From: Tritrichomonas musculus
Taxonomy: Eukaryota > Parabasalia > Tritrichomonadida > Tritrichomonadidae
Assembly (NCBI GenBank): GCA_039105265.1
Contig: JAPFFF010000001.1
Span: 8,618,001 to 8,682,000 of the forward strand
Length of the DNA: 64,000 nucleotides
Direction: 5' to 3'
In this document: positions 41,759-52,923 of the stretch, piece by piece
How positions within the stretch are numbered: the stretch's first letter is position 1
Layout: each line of letters starts with the position of its first letter
Translations under genes and position numbers: made by a program
The notes under the pieces: generated by a model
The model's input: only the letters and a program-made list of their open reading frames with translations
What the model was told of the DNA's origin: nothing
The model's database searches: none

Positions 41759-42121
41759 ATGAATTTCGATCAAATTTCACCTCAGCTTCAATCTTTCCTA
41801 AGGTCATCACTAAAGAAAGTTCAAGACAAAGCATCTCTTTCTCCAATAAACATCAAAAATATATTGAATAGCCCAATTGATCTAAATTCAGAAAATGAAG
41901 TTTCTTTTGATCAACCTTACACGATGATTCAAAAAGCATCATTAAACTCAAAATCATTCATTATAAGGGCCTCAATACTCGTAGTTTTTTTTGCCATTCT
42001 TGATATTTTATTTTTATGTTTATATTTTTGTAAAAATAGACAGCAATTTAGCATTTCAGATTCTTCTCATCAAGGGAAATTTGACAGTGTAATGTATGCT
42101 GATCTAAACTCTGAACATTAA
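41759..42121 (+). CDS. Single-pass membrane protein, 120 aa
   Basis: A hypothetical protein of 120 residues from the ATG at 41759; the frame is open 12 bases further up but only with a GTG. The N-terminal 75 residues are hydrophilic and Ser/Leu-rich. They are followed by one strongly hydrophobic segment (about 79-103, ILVVFFAILDILFLCLYF) and a short tail with Cys-Lys-Asn-Arg just after the membrane and a Tyr-containing end (MYADLNSEH). There is no signal peptide; orientation is unknown. The tail tyrosine context could be a sorting signal, but that is speculation. Confidence 0.65.
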   Translation: MNFDQISPQLQSFLRSSLKKVQDKASLSPINIKNILNSPIDLNSENEVSFDQPYTMIQKASLNSKSFIIRASILVVFFAILDILFLCLYFCKNRQQFSISDSSHQGKFDSVMYADLNSEH

Positions 42122-42664
42122 TATTTTATATTATAAAATAAAGTTATATAAATGCGAATAAATTTATCATTTTAGTGTTATTTAATTGGCATTATACCAA
42201 AAAATTATTACTTCTTTCATAGTTTTTTTTTTTTATATCATTTCAACTATATAAAATTAAAATGTCAGCTATTTTTTTAAACTTTATGGATAGATGAAAG
42301 AATGAATTGCCTGAAACATTTTCAAAATTTTTTATGTATTACAATAATTATATATAATTTTTTTATTTTTAGACTAAGTGGTAAATATTACATTAAAACG
42401 CATAAATACAACAAATTAATTAGAAATCAATAATTATTTTTGCTATGCTAAGATAAAAAAAATTATTTCAAAAAGAGAGTTTGGAAAAAAAATATCATTT
42501 CAAAATGTATTCAATATTTTGATAATGAATCAGGCAATTCAATATAAAATCGTTTTAAAAAAAATCATTCAAAACGTTTTTATTTTGGATTGAAGTGATA
42601 AATGGTCTATCAAGTAAATCTCAATACAGTAGACTAAAGGAGTTCTAGCCTTGGTATCTGTGTG
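42122..42664. other. Intergenic, no gene
   Basis: About 540 bp of AT-rich sequence between two genes on the same strand. No repeat pair, open frame or TTGAAAAAGT motif is seen close to the next ATG. The stretch just before that ATG is noticeably less AT-rich (GGAGTTCTAGCCTTGGTATC). Confidence 0.55.
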
Positions 42665-44869
42665 ATGGGATGTGCTTCATCAACAAGTGTCCGAGTGTCT
42701 AACTCCTACAAAGTTAAGAAGAAAGAAGAGGAGCAATCTTTCAAACCAATCGACATTAATGATATTGATGAAAGTCTACTTCATAGTACATTCGAATCAA
42801 CAATTCAATTTTTATTAAGACGAGTTCAATCAATTCGATGCCCTTCTGGAATGGTTCCTGCTGTTGTTCTCTCACAACTTTCAATTCCAATATTAATTTC
42901 CAAAATGTCATTTTATTCAGATAAATCTTCCACATCCATTCAATTACCTATTGTTGTTTGTACATTCCCATTAATTGCTCGAATTATATGCTTTTCTCAT
43001 CAAAAAATGCTTTCTCACGCACATTTCAGAATTGACGAAACAAGTATTTTTTTTCATAATTGTTTTACATGGCTATTATCGAATTTTCCTGATTCATCGC
43101 AAGTCTTATTTATAGAATTCCCTGATGATCTTCATACAGAAATTACGAATTGCCTCAAAACAATATTTTTCACTGCTGAATTTAGTGAGTATGACGATAA
43201 TATGGATTTATCTAAATATCATTGCATAGCCATTACCAGCAAATTTAATACAAACGGAGATCAATCAAAATTACAAAAATTACAAGAATATGTCGACAAA
43301 GGGAACGGCGTTGCGATTTTTTATGATTTTACAAATAGTCTACTTGATGTTCCAATTAACTCGTTTATTAAGCAATATGGCATATCTTTCACTTATTGCC
43401 AGCTATCAGATGAATACTCTCCACCAATTTTAGTTCCTGTACAGAATAATAAAATATCTTCACAAATTATAAATCTTAGCTATTACCTCGATACCTTGAA
43501 ATCTCTATTGGTTGATAATAACAATTTTGGAACATCAGAACTTGATAACATTGTAGCTTTTTTAAGATATCACATTATGGTTTGCCAAAAAGAGCAGTTC
43601 AAGCTACTTATTGAAATTAAAAAATGCTGTTATGATTTTCTAAAAAAAACTGAGTACCAAAAAGATAATAAATTATGTCCAGAATCTGTTCATGTCATTA
43701 TTGCAATTTTATTAATCGATATAATAAACAAATTACCTCCAGAAGAATTAAAAGTATCACCAGATGCTCACATTTTCCCAGGAATTCAATCAAACTTGAA
43801 GCTATCTGATCATTCTGTTACTCTTCGCTTGCATGAAGAATCTATTATTTCAACTGGTCTTTGGTGCCAGCCAGGTGTTGTTTCAACAATTGAATGCCAC
43901 AACCCACCAAAAAATTTACAGATACAAATTGGATCACACAGCTTATCCTTAATTGCAAATAACGGGCCATGGAAACGCTGGCCAACTGTAACAACGCGAT
44001 TCAATATTGAAGACGGAATTACCAAAGTTGCAAGTCCTTTTGGAGGAATCATATATTTGGTAGTTGGTCAGCTATCAGAAAATTCTCCTTCACATATTGA
44101 TCTTCGATTTAACCAGTTTTGCAAGCATACGCTTGTCGTTAATGGGAAACCTGAAGTTTATCAAATGACAAAAAATTTAGAAGCTCCATGGTGTGAAATA
44201 ATTTTAAATACAGTAATCTTCACAGTTCCTTCAAATCGTCTCTCTTTAATTCAAAACTTTGACGAATCTCTTAATTTCATTGAAAAACATGTTCAAAAAG
44301 TAGCTGAGGTTGCCTCTTATACAATTATCAGACCATATAGAATTGTTTTTGACTACGAAATTACAGAAAGATTTTATGTTGCAGATTACCCAATTTTTCT
44401 AAATATCATCGATTTCGATGATATATTCGTTAACCAAAATTCTGTTACCCCGGGCTTTTTCAAATTGCTGATGGCCATTTCGGAAGTTTCATTAAGAGAT
44501 AATTGTTTTGATAAAGACACAGAATATGCAGTTTCAGCATATATTGCAGCAAATGCAATCAATCAAGTAGATCCTTTATTTGATCCTATGGTTTTCTTTG
44601 ATATAGATTTGCCTCTACTTTTTAGACTTTTATGGAATATTCATTCTGAATTAAATAAAAATATAATTACAAGTTTAATCAAAGATATACAAGAAAATGG
44701 CGTTCCTGATTCCGAAGTCCCTGAAGATCTATGGATCTATTTTGTTAAGAATTTATGTTTGGCAGCAAATTGTAATTTAATTAATGATTTGCTATCTTTA
44801 AGACCAATTCCATTGAATATAATCTCCATGCTACAGAATTTGCCTCCACCACCTTTTAACGTAATTTAA
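42665..44869 (+). CDS. M60/TCAF-like protein with myristoylation-type start, zinc motif missing
   Basis: A 734-residue protein starting at the ATG at 42665 (the frame is open one GTG codon earlier). It begins MGCASSTS, a strong N-myristoylation plus palmitoylation signal, which suggests attachment to the inner face of a membrane. Residues about 390-470 match the galactose-binding-like part before M60 (enhancin-like) peptidases: STGLWCQPGVVSTIEC, QIGSHSLSLI, PWKRWPTVTTRF, TKVASPFGGIIYLV. The M60 start follows (PWCEIILNTVIFTVPS, RPYRIVFDYEITERFYVADYP). Where the HExxH zinc site should follow, the sequence reads GFFKLLMAISEVSLRDN, so the catalytic motif is absent. The layout resembles the TRPM8-associated factor (TCAF) group rather than secreted mucin-cutting M60 enzymes. 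It is probably not a protease. Confidence 0.8.
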   Translation: MGCASSTSVRVSNSYKVKKKEEEQSFKPIDINDIDESLLHSTFESTIQFLLRRVQSIRCPSGMVPAVVLSQLSIPILISKMSFYSDKSSTSIQLPIVVCTFPLIARIICFSHQKMLSHAHFRIDETSIFFHNCFTWLLSNFPDSSQVLFIEFPDDLHTEITNCLKTIFFTAEFSEYDDNMDLSKYHCIAITSKFNTNGDQSKLQKLQEYVDKGNGVAIFYDFTNSLLDVPINSFIKQYGISFTYCQLSDEYSPPILVPVQNNKISSQIINLSYYLDTLKSLLVDNNNFGTSELDNIVAFLRYHIMVCQKEQFKLLIEIKKCCYDFLKKTEYQKDNKLCPESVHVIIAILLIDIINKLPPEELKVSPDAHIFPGIQSNLKLSDHSVTLRLHEESIISTGLWCQPGVVSTIECHNPPKNLQIQIGSHSLSLIANNGPWKRWPTVTTRFNIEDGITKVASPFGGIIYLVVGQLSENSPSHIDLRFNQFCKHTLVVNGKPEVYQMTKNLEAPWCEIILNTVIFTVPSNRLSLIQNFDESLNFIEKHVQKVAEVASYTIIRPYRIVFDYEITERFYVADYPIFLNIIDFDDIFVNQNSVTPGFFKLLMAISEVSLRDNCFDKDTEYAVSAYIAANAINQVDPLFDPMVFFDIDLPLLFRLLWNIHSELNKNIITSLIKDIQENGVPDSEVPEDLWIYFVKNLCLAANCNLINDLLSLRPIPLNIISMLQNLPPPPFNVI

Positions 44870-44927
44870 TTTTTAGTTATTTTTTGTTTTATGATTTTGT
44901 TTGTTTAATTTTTTTTTATTCATTTAA

Positions 44928-47069
44928 GGGCAAAGTTGGCTGACGATCATTTTTTGAGAAACCAAAAAAAAAAATTGAATATTTTTTTTTTCTATACAAA
45001 TTTGGTGTTTAAAAGATAAACGTTCATATTGCGATATATAAATATTAAATTTTCATATTTATACTATTTTTGAATGCTTATTATTTGAAATAATTAAGTG
45101 TGTATACCAATAATTTGAGCATTATCAATATATTGATATATTTAATTTTATTCATATTTGTATTTTTCTATGCTTTCAAATAATTGAGTATTTTTTGCTA
45201 TTCTCTCAAATTTTTTGATTGCTTTTTAATTTTTTTTAAAAAAAGCTTATTAAGTAAAACTAATCATTTATATGCATATTAATCAAGCAATTATATTTTT
45301 TTAAATGATTTTTTTCTGGAAATGTAATTTTTCAAATAATTTTCTGTCACAATTGATTATAAAAAGTTGATAGATCCAACTTGAATTAGTTTGGAAAATG
45401 AAAATTATTGACCATTTTGATAAAAAAATTATCAAAGCGTATGAATTAAAATATTCTATTTTTGAAAATGAAAATTTCTCATATTAGAGAATGAAAAAAG
45501 AGCCTGCCATCTGTGTGAAATGTCTGGTATTGATTTTAAGAGAAGTCTTATGAATTTTCTCATTATTTTTTATCTTTATAAAGATATTTTCTGATGATAA
45601 TCGGTTGATTAAGAACTTTTTGTATCAATACGTCCAATTTGTAATTGAAAAAAAACATCATTTTTAGTAAATAAAAAAAATTATAAAATTTTGAGTATAA
45701 TTTTAAAAGAGTTCATTGAGAAATATTATAATCTATTTTTTTAGTTTTATGTTTTATTTATAACTCTATGATTATTTAATAAAGATATTTCAATTTAAAA
45801 TTGACTTATTTTTCAAATTAAATCAACTTTATATAATTTAAAACATCTTTATAAATGACATTAAATAATAAATAAAAGAAAAAAATTGGAATTTATAAAA
45901 ACTATAATATTTTAAAAATTGATTTGGTTGAGTTAAACTTTTTAAATACCAAAAAAATAAATTGAAAACAGAAAATATAACATTACTCTGAAAAAATAAA
46001 ATTATTTGAATAAATTAAAATTTTTATCACAAAAAGTGAAAATAATTGATATTTTGATTTTTTTCATTTCAAAAAGAGAAAATTCAATAAAAAAGAAGTT
46101 TTTAATGTTTTATTAGATAAACCAGGAGTAAATACCATAAAAATATAAATCATTTAACTTTCCACAGTTAATAATCTAATATAATTCAATAAAACTTTTT
46201 GAGAACCATATAACTCAAAAATTATTATAAATTATTTTGGAAAGACACTGTCTGTACCATTAATTTTTTATTTTCCCGTGATTTATGATATTATTCAGAT
46301 ATTCAACATGCTCAAATTCAATACAAGTTATTTTCCCACAAGAAATGTTTTTAAATCTTCGATGATCTTTTTTTTTTTCCCTGGCATCCGCGTTTTTTAA
46401 TTCGAAAAAAATATACTAATATATCAATGACATATTAATGCCATTCTTAGCAAACAAAATCTTTTCTACTTTTATTTTTTAAAAATTTTGAGAGAAGAGC
46501 CAACTCACCTCTCAGAAAAATTTCATGATTCTAACTTCAATTCAATTTTCCTCGATAAATAATCATTATATCAAAGTGATTATACAAAATATAGCTTTAT
46601 ATTAGTCTCATAAATAATATATTTCAATTTATTTCCCATAAAGCGATCAGACAGAAAGTTGTTTTTGTAAATGCTTGGGAAAAAGTAGTCGTGGATGATT
46701 AAAAAGCAAAGATACATCAACAAAATATTATAAATACTATTATATAACTTATATACTTTCTAGTTATATCATTCTTTTAAATAAAAAATTAACTTATAGA
46801 AGAGCCAACTATACGTATATTGATATTTTTTTATTTTATTCTTTGTAATTTTATATGTATAAAAAAAATATACTGAATAATCTTATTCATTCGCCACAAG
46901 AAAGAAGTCGTAGTTTTTTTTTGATTCATCAGAAATCTTCGATCTTTTTTTTTCGTGTAAGAAAAAATTGAATACTTCCAAAATAATTTCAGTACTCTCA
47001 CAAAAAAAAAATGATTTTTATTCATTTTTTTGAATTATTATTGAATTTTTGGCAAAACCAACTTTGCCC
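44928..47069. mobile_element. TTAA-flanked non-autonomous element, 2.14 kb
   Basis: The ends GGGCAAAGTTGG and, reversed, CCAACTTTGCCC are inverted repeats of 12-13 bp. They are flanked by TTAA on both sides (44924-44927 and 47070-47073), the target duplication of piggyBac-type and some other elements. The 2.1 kb inside is AT-rich with no gene; only a 64-codon chance frame exists. AGAGCCAACT occurs twice near the right side (about 46496 and 46801), resembling the terminus. Its right TTAA is also the first four bases of a second element-like end. Confidence 0.7.
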
Positions 47070-47073
47070 TTAA

Positions 47074-49196
47074 GGTACAAATTCAATACGTTAAATAACC
47101 GTCTTTTTTTTTTTTTTTTTTTTTTTGACATTTATAAATGGTTGCTTATTTAAGATATAGGTGTGCTAGATAAACGTATAATACTCAAATTTGTTATTCA
47201 ACTAAGCATTTTCATTTGTCTCTAACGTACAATCATGAAATCAACTTTTGTCTCGAAATTTGTCTCATTATGAGACTCTCATACTCAAAAAGCGGGAGTT
47301 AAAAATATGAAAGAAATTTGCTTAAAAGTATTAAAAAGTATTATATATTACATTGATCTTGTAATTATTAAATAAAAGCAAGTGTATTTATCAATATTAC
47401 GATTTTTAATTAAAATTTGAATGTAAAAATGGCCTAAGACATATTCACTTTTGTCTAGACAAGTTTAGACAAGACTTGTCTATGTAAACCATTCAAAATT
47501 GAATGATAAACTTTTGTCATGACAAGAGACAAAAGTTTCCACTTCAAAAAGTTTCATTAAAATTCAATTATTTTTATATAAAAATTTCAAAGAATTTTAT
47601 GATTTTCAAAGAGAACGATAAAAAAGCTTTGAATTTATTAATAAAATAATACAAAATATTACAAAATTTTAATATTACAGTCATCCGATCAGCGTTACAA
47701 TGAATTCAATGTGGCTACTGTGGATTGAGAGTTTACAGAAAAATTGAAAGAAATTAAAAATATTTTATATTAATTTAAATAAAATTGATAGAAAAAGTTT
47801 GTTAATTGAATATTTGAAAACTAATACTGGTGGTATTTTCTGAAGAAAATTTCAATGATCATGCCAAATTTTCATTGAAAAATGAAACAAATATTCATTG
47901 AAAATAAAAAACTCTAAGTTCTCTTTACTTATGTGTAAGCTATCCAAGACTTTTTCCAGTTATTTTATATTTAGATAGATTTTTAATAGCTACATATAAT
48001 TTACTATTTAAAAAATCAAATTCATCAAAGGTGAATTAGATAATCGCATTTTATTTTCCATAAAAAATAATTTGGGTAAAAAATGGTCATTTTGAATTTT
48101 TTGATTTTATAAATGGCGGAACCTCATTTTAAATAATATTCCCTATTCTTATAATATATTTTAAAGCAAAAATATTGAGTTTGATCGTTTAAAATTAATT
48201 TTCTAACCGCCGAAAATTGAATCATTCCGTTTATTAATTCAACTTTTTGAATTCATTTTTCAAACTAAACTTTATCTTTGAAGTTATGTTCAAACAAAAT
48301 ATATCATTTTATTGAGCATTAAAAGAAGAAATCGAATATTACAAAATAAAAAGTTAGAAAAGATCATGTATCGAAAAAACTTAAAAATAATTATTATATT
48401 AACTTTTTTGGACTAACGGCAAAGTAATTATAAATATTTATGTTTTATAATGTATAATGCATATGTATAAAATCAAATAGTATTAGTAGTTTTGAAAGAT
48501 ATCTCTTACGAAGAGAGATCTATTAGTATGTGAAGTCAAAAAAAACTCGATGAATATTAAGTTTTTTGATTGGTTTCAATGACCAATTTAAAGATTATTA
48601 AATGGGTAAGAAAATTTATTAAAATCACCAAATAAAACCTAAAATTCGAAGAGATTTTGAAACTTTTTGAGGTCAAAAAAAGAGTGTCCCACCCATCTTT
48701 ACTTTTTTACAGCATGGGCATCAGCAAATGCCAGACGAAAGATACAATTTTTTTGAAATCGCGAAATCAATTAAAAATATCTGTATTATTTGAATAAAAA
48801 AACGTATAAAACCTATAAAAACCTCTAAAAAATAGTAAGTTTGAAGATTTATTTGAAATTCATATTAAATTGAAATAACAGGTAAAATAAACCTATGAGA
48901 CTTGAGGAAAAGAACTTGTATTTGAATAATGAATAAATAAATATTCAAACAATGAGTAAGATCTATAAATTTGACATAAATAATTTCTAGATTTGATGAT
49001 GTCCCTAGTAAACGAACAGAAGTAAAATTATTTGGTATGTATGATTGAACTTGTTTGAAAATGTTGCAAAAAATCCATTTTTAAGGAGTTTTTATATGAT
49101 AGATTGCTTGCTTTATAATGTGAGAAAATTTTATGTGAAAAGATCATTCAAAATATTATAAATAAAAAAAATAATCAAATCCTGTCTTAGTATTAA
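47074..49196. other. Repeat-derived intergenic region, no gene
   Basis: Begins with about 55 bp (GGTACAAATTCAATACG, then AACCG and TTTTTTGACATT) that match the left end of the small element at 52429; its right partner was not found. Near 47446-47540 several TTTGTCT/AGACAAG strings form a local cluster of inverted repeats. Bases 48182-48290 are a diverged reverse-complement copy of 53958-54070. At 48708 a TA is followed by CAGCATGGGCATCAGCAAAT, which weakly recalls a mariner-type end. No coding frame is supported. Confidence 0.55.
48182..48290 (-). repeat. Dispersed repeat, partner of 53958-54070
   Basis: Read on the minus strand this matches 53958-54070: ATAACTTCAAAGATAAAG, CAAAAAGTTGAATTA and AACGGAATGATTCAATTTT occur in the same order with about 80% identity by eye. 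Both copies are in gene-free DNA. It is probably a shared fragment of an unrecognised element family. Confidence 0.65.
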
Positions 49197-52085
49197 ATAT
49201 ATATATTCCATGAAAAAATTATAGTCTCACAAAAACTAAGTAATAGCAATGAAAGCAGCAGCAACAGCAGAAGCCGCAACATTAACAGTAGCAGCAATGA
49301 CAGCAGAAGCAGCAATAGCAATGAAAGAAGCAACAACAATGAAAGCAGCAACAACAATGAAATCAACAACAGCAGAAGCAGCAATAACAATGAAAGTAGC
49401 AACAACAACAGAAGCAGCAACAATAGCAGAAGCAGCTATAACAATGAAAGCAGCATTATCATTGATAATAATCATCGAAATGATAATAGTGATATCATTG
49501 ATTTTTCTTCCGATTATGATTTTAATTTATATTTTACTTCACCAATTGAATCTTCTATTGATGAAAGTAATGAAGAACCAATAGAAACACCACAAACAAT
49601 GACCGAACCAAGACCACATGCGACATCTAATCAAATTCTCTCACATTTGATTCTAACAAACAATTCAAACTCACAGCCAAGGCCAACTTTAAATTATAAC
49701 CATTCATGGAGTTTTTATCCAGGTTTACTTGAAGATGATTTTTCACAAATTGGGAGTTTTCAACACAATGGAATTAATAGAATTGATGTAGATGTTGATT
49801 CACTTATGACAACAATTCTCCATGGAAAACTAAAAATCAATATAGATGGTATTCCATCTATTCAGAAAAAAAGTAATGATCCAAGCAAGTTTGCGAAATA
49901 TCGTAATATCTTTAAAGTGGTTGGAAGAACTCTCAGACAATTAGATTTCAATGATCAAGGTGTAATTAATGCAAACATTTTAAAAGATCACTTAAATTTA
50001 AATTCTGAAGATAATTTATTTGTAGAAGCGCAAGGTGAAATTCTATATAAAACTATATCAGATATAGCTAATAATAATATATATAATCCAGATGAAATTG
50101 AGCAAATGCTTCAACCTATTGTTGCTTCATATGAAGAGAGATATGGTTGCAGGCTTTTTACAGAATCTAATGATGATCAAATTATTTCTGATGATATTAA
50201 AGATGATGGGATTTGTTCATACCAAGAAAAGAGCCATTCACAGAAAATGATTTATTGATGATAAATTTGTAAAAGGTGAAGAAGAAGAGGATTTGAATGA
50301 TAGTGATGAAGATAATGAAGATTTTTGTGTTGATGATGAAGAAAAAAATGAAAATGCATATGCTATTAATAAAGAATGGGTAAAATATTATAAGAAATAT
50401 TTCAATGATAAAAATCAATTGCATAAAGATTTAAGAAATAATATCAATGAATCTTCAAATAATGCAAATAAATCATCTAATAATGAAAATGACTCATTAA
50501 ATGATGATAATGATTCGTCAAATAATGCAAATAAAACACCAAAGAATAGAGGACTTGGTTATTATATGCTAGGCACATTGGAATGGTTAAATAATCCTGA
50601 TATATATCAGTTATTTGATATGGAAAAAGGGTTGAAAATTTTTTTTGGAATACTGATGTTAATCAATTTATTGCTTCAGAATATAATTGGAAAGAGAGAA
50701 TTATAATGGATGATGCTGAAGAAATTTTAGAATCAAATCAACATGACATGTTAGATCATGAAAAAAGTATAGACAGTTTAAAAGGTAGAATTGGAATAAA
50801 TGAACTAAAAAGAGAGTTTTATTGAGATTTCATTCGTTGCTATTGTGAAAAAATCGGGTTTTATCCAAATAGAACTATATTTTGTCGTCATTTCATTTCT
50901 CAAATGAACCGACCAGATAAAACGTGGCAGGTAGTAACAAATATTAGAAACAAAATAAATATGAGAAACAAGAATATTGAGAATAAAAGAAAAAGAATCC
51001 AGATGAATATCTTTCGATATCTACTCTTTTAAGACGAATAAGAGAATTTTGTAATTTAGGAGAAGAAGAACAGCATGAATATCTTGTTAATGGCCCAGGT
51101 ATGCATGATCACGGAGGATCTCATTATAACAAAGTTACCTAGGAAACACTTCTTTGTATCATTGTTCTTGTTTTAGATTTTCCAACTCTTTCAGCACCAT
51201 CAATTGCCAAATATCTAAACTCAAAATATGGACCTAACTATACCTATGATAATCAAATATCGGCTAGAACGGTGCAACGCTATTTGTCTAAGTTAAAATT
51301 CAGAGTTAAAAAGGCATCATTTTCACCTCCTACCAGAAATAATATTGGCCTAAGAATATTTAGAGTCACGTGGTCCAAAATAATGGAAGACATTTTGAAA
51401 AATGAAAATGTTCTCCTAGCCTTCGTTGATGAGGCAGCAGTTACTGATTGCGATGGACGTTGTTATGGAAGAGCTTTTGCTGGTATTACTCCTGTAATGA
51501 ATTGTCCTCTTTCAAAAGTAAAGTCAACAATTGTTGCAATTGCAATTCCTTGTTATGGCATTCGTTATACTTTCATTGATCAATCATGCACTGGCACAGA
51601 ATATGCTAGGTTTTTGAACGGGGCAACACATTTTATCAGAAAATATATTTGTAATAAAGACACAGAAATTGTCATAATCGAAGACAACTGTCCTATTCAT
51701 AGTACAGAAGAGGTAGGAAATGAAATTGAAAAACTCAAAAATTGAATTGCTGCCAATTGTGCTATATAGCCCTTGTCTAAATGAAGTGATTGAAGGATAC
51801 TTTGGTTTAATTAAAAGTAATAATTATCTAACAACAGGCTATTCGAGTATAATTTCAAATAAAAGTGCTATCGAATTCAATTGGAATATTTTGACTCATC
51901 AACTTTTTGATGATAAAGTAAGTGTTCAATTATTATCTGATTGGTTCAACAGATTAGAATATTACAAAACAAGTGTGCCAATATATCCAAAGCATATTTC
52001 TTCAGACACTTTCAAAGATTACAGTAAACTATTTAAAAATTTGACAGTTACAGTAGATCGACTGAAAGGTGAAATTAATCATTAA
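49197..52085 (+). pseudogene. DD35E mariner-type transposase related to the USP fusion, broken
   Basis: The frame is open from 49197 through a Ser/Asn-rich stretch (coded by AGC/AAC/AAT triplets) into 49599-50258. There DPSKFAKYRNIFKVVG and RQLDFNDQG match the intact protein. Frameshifts follow near 50205-50290, 50645, 50990 and 51735, with in-frame stops near 50823 and 51140, so at least six lesions. The catalytic residues survive: Asp in FVDEAAV, Asp in IEDNCPIH (both in 51272-51745) and Glu in LNEVIEG (51720-52085). No part corresponding to the USP domain is seen upstream; it was lost or never present. Confidence 0.85.
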
Positions 52086-52196
52086 AATATAACTATATTT
52101 CAATTAAAAAAACCAATATCATATATTTTAATTATGTTTTAATTTATTTTTTTTTAAATAATTTAGATATTTGCAGTAGTTAAATGTTTGACTCAC

Positions 52197-52852
52197 TTGC
52201 AACTTGAACGGCAGCGACCGTTTATTTGAATAAGCTTTTTTCCCTAAATGTAACCATAATTGCAACTTGAACGGCACGACGTGCAACTTGAACGGCGAGG
52301 CCGTTTAAAATTAAAACAAAGATATCTTTTAATAAAAGTTATATTTCAAAATATAACTGATCAGATAAAACATAAAATTATCAGAGAAATTTTAATTTAA
52401 AACATAAAATATAAAAAATTATTATTAAAGGTACAAATCCAGTACGTTTAGTAACCGCAATTTTTTTTGACATTCTCAAAGAATAAGATGACATGTTAAA
52501 TAAAAAACGATTATTTTCATCCATTTCATATAACATGTCATAAAGTTTATTTAAATTGTAAAATAAGTGTCAAAAACAAACCTAGTCAATTTAAACTTTT
52601 TCAGAGATATGAAACTATTCAAAAAATAACGTACTGGATTTGTACCTTAAAAAAAAGACGTGCAACTTGAACGGCAGACCCATTCAATTTTTTTTTATTT
52701 GCTTAACGGTCACTTGCAACTTGAACGGCATTGCATAATTAGCAACGTACTTAGAAACTTTTTGAATTATAAAAATGATATGAAAAAAATTGAAAGAGCA
52801 TTCAAATATTTCCCGAGATTGAGAGGACGTGCAACTTGAATGTCCGAACCTG
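52197..52852. repeat. Right end of the decayed element with six subterminal repeats
   Basis: Copies of TGCAACTTGAACGGC or close variants begin at about 52197, 52261, 52281, 52661, 52714 and 52830, all in one orientation. The last runs straight into the terminal GTCCGAACCTG. The layout parallels the giant element, whose terminal motif also runs into its own, different, repeated motif. Confidence 0.8.
52429..52646. mobile_element. 218-bp MITE flanked by TTAA
   Basis: The ends GGTACAAATCCAGTACGTT (left, from 52430) and its reverse complement (right, ending 52646) form near-perfect inverted repeats of about 19 bp. TTAA lies at 52425-52428 and 52647-52650, with one extra A inside on the left. It sits between subterminal repeats of the decayed transposon, so it inserted after that element arrived. 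Confidence 0.75.
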
Positions 52853-52923
52853 TAAATCATTCAAAGATATTTAAAAACAAACAAAAAAAAAACTAAAAAT
52901 ATCAATTAAATTTAGTTATTTTT

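Larger units (their letters stand above)
49197..52852 (+). mobile_element. Decayed relative of the giant USP-transposase element (right part)
   Basis: The interior encodes a damaged homologue of the 1270-residue protein without the USP part. The right end is well preserved: read inward it begins CAGGTTCGGACATTCAAGTT and is followed outside by TA (52853-52854). Six copies of a TGCAACTTGAACGGC-type repeat lie near this end. The left end was not found, so the copy is truncated or its left end has decayed beyond recognition. A small TTAA-flanked element interrupts the right terminal region. Confidence 0.75.

Noticed and set aside
47446-47540. MITE from clustered TTTGTCT/AGACAAG strings
   Set aside because: Several short inverted pairs overlap but no pair defines consistent ends or a target duplication.
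48710-48740. Left end of the decayed USP-transposase relative (TA then CAGCATGGGCATCAGC)
   Set aside because: Only a weak match to the right end, and the family-specific TTCAAGTTGCA motif is missing there. Kept as a remark, not called.
49249-49584. Ala/Thr/Met-rich protein of 111 residues
   Set aside because: It is an out-of-frame reading of the AGC/AAC triplet stretch. The frame continuous with the transposase reads Ser/Asn there, matching the linker of the intact homologue.
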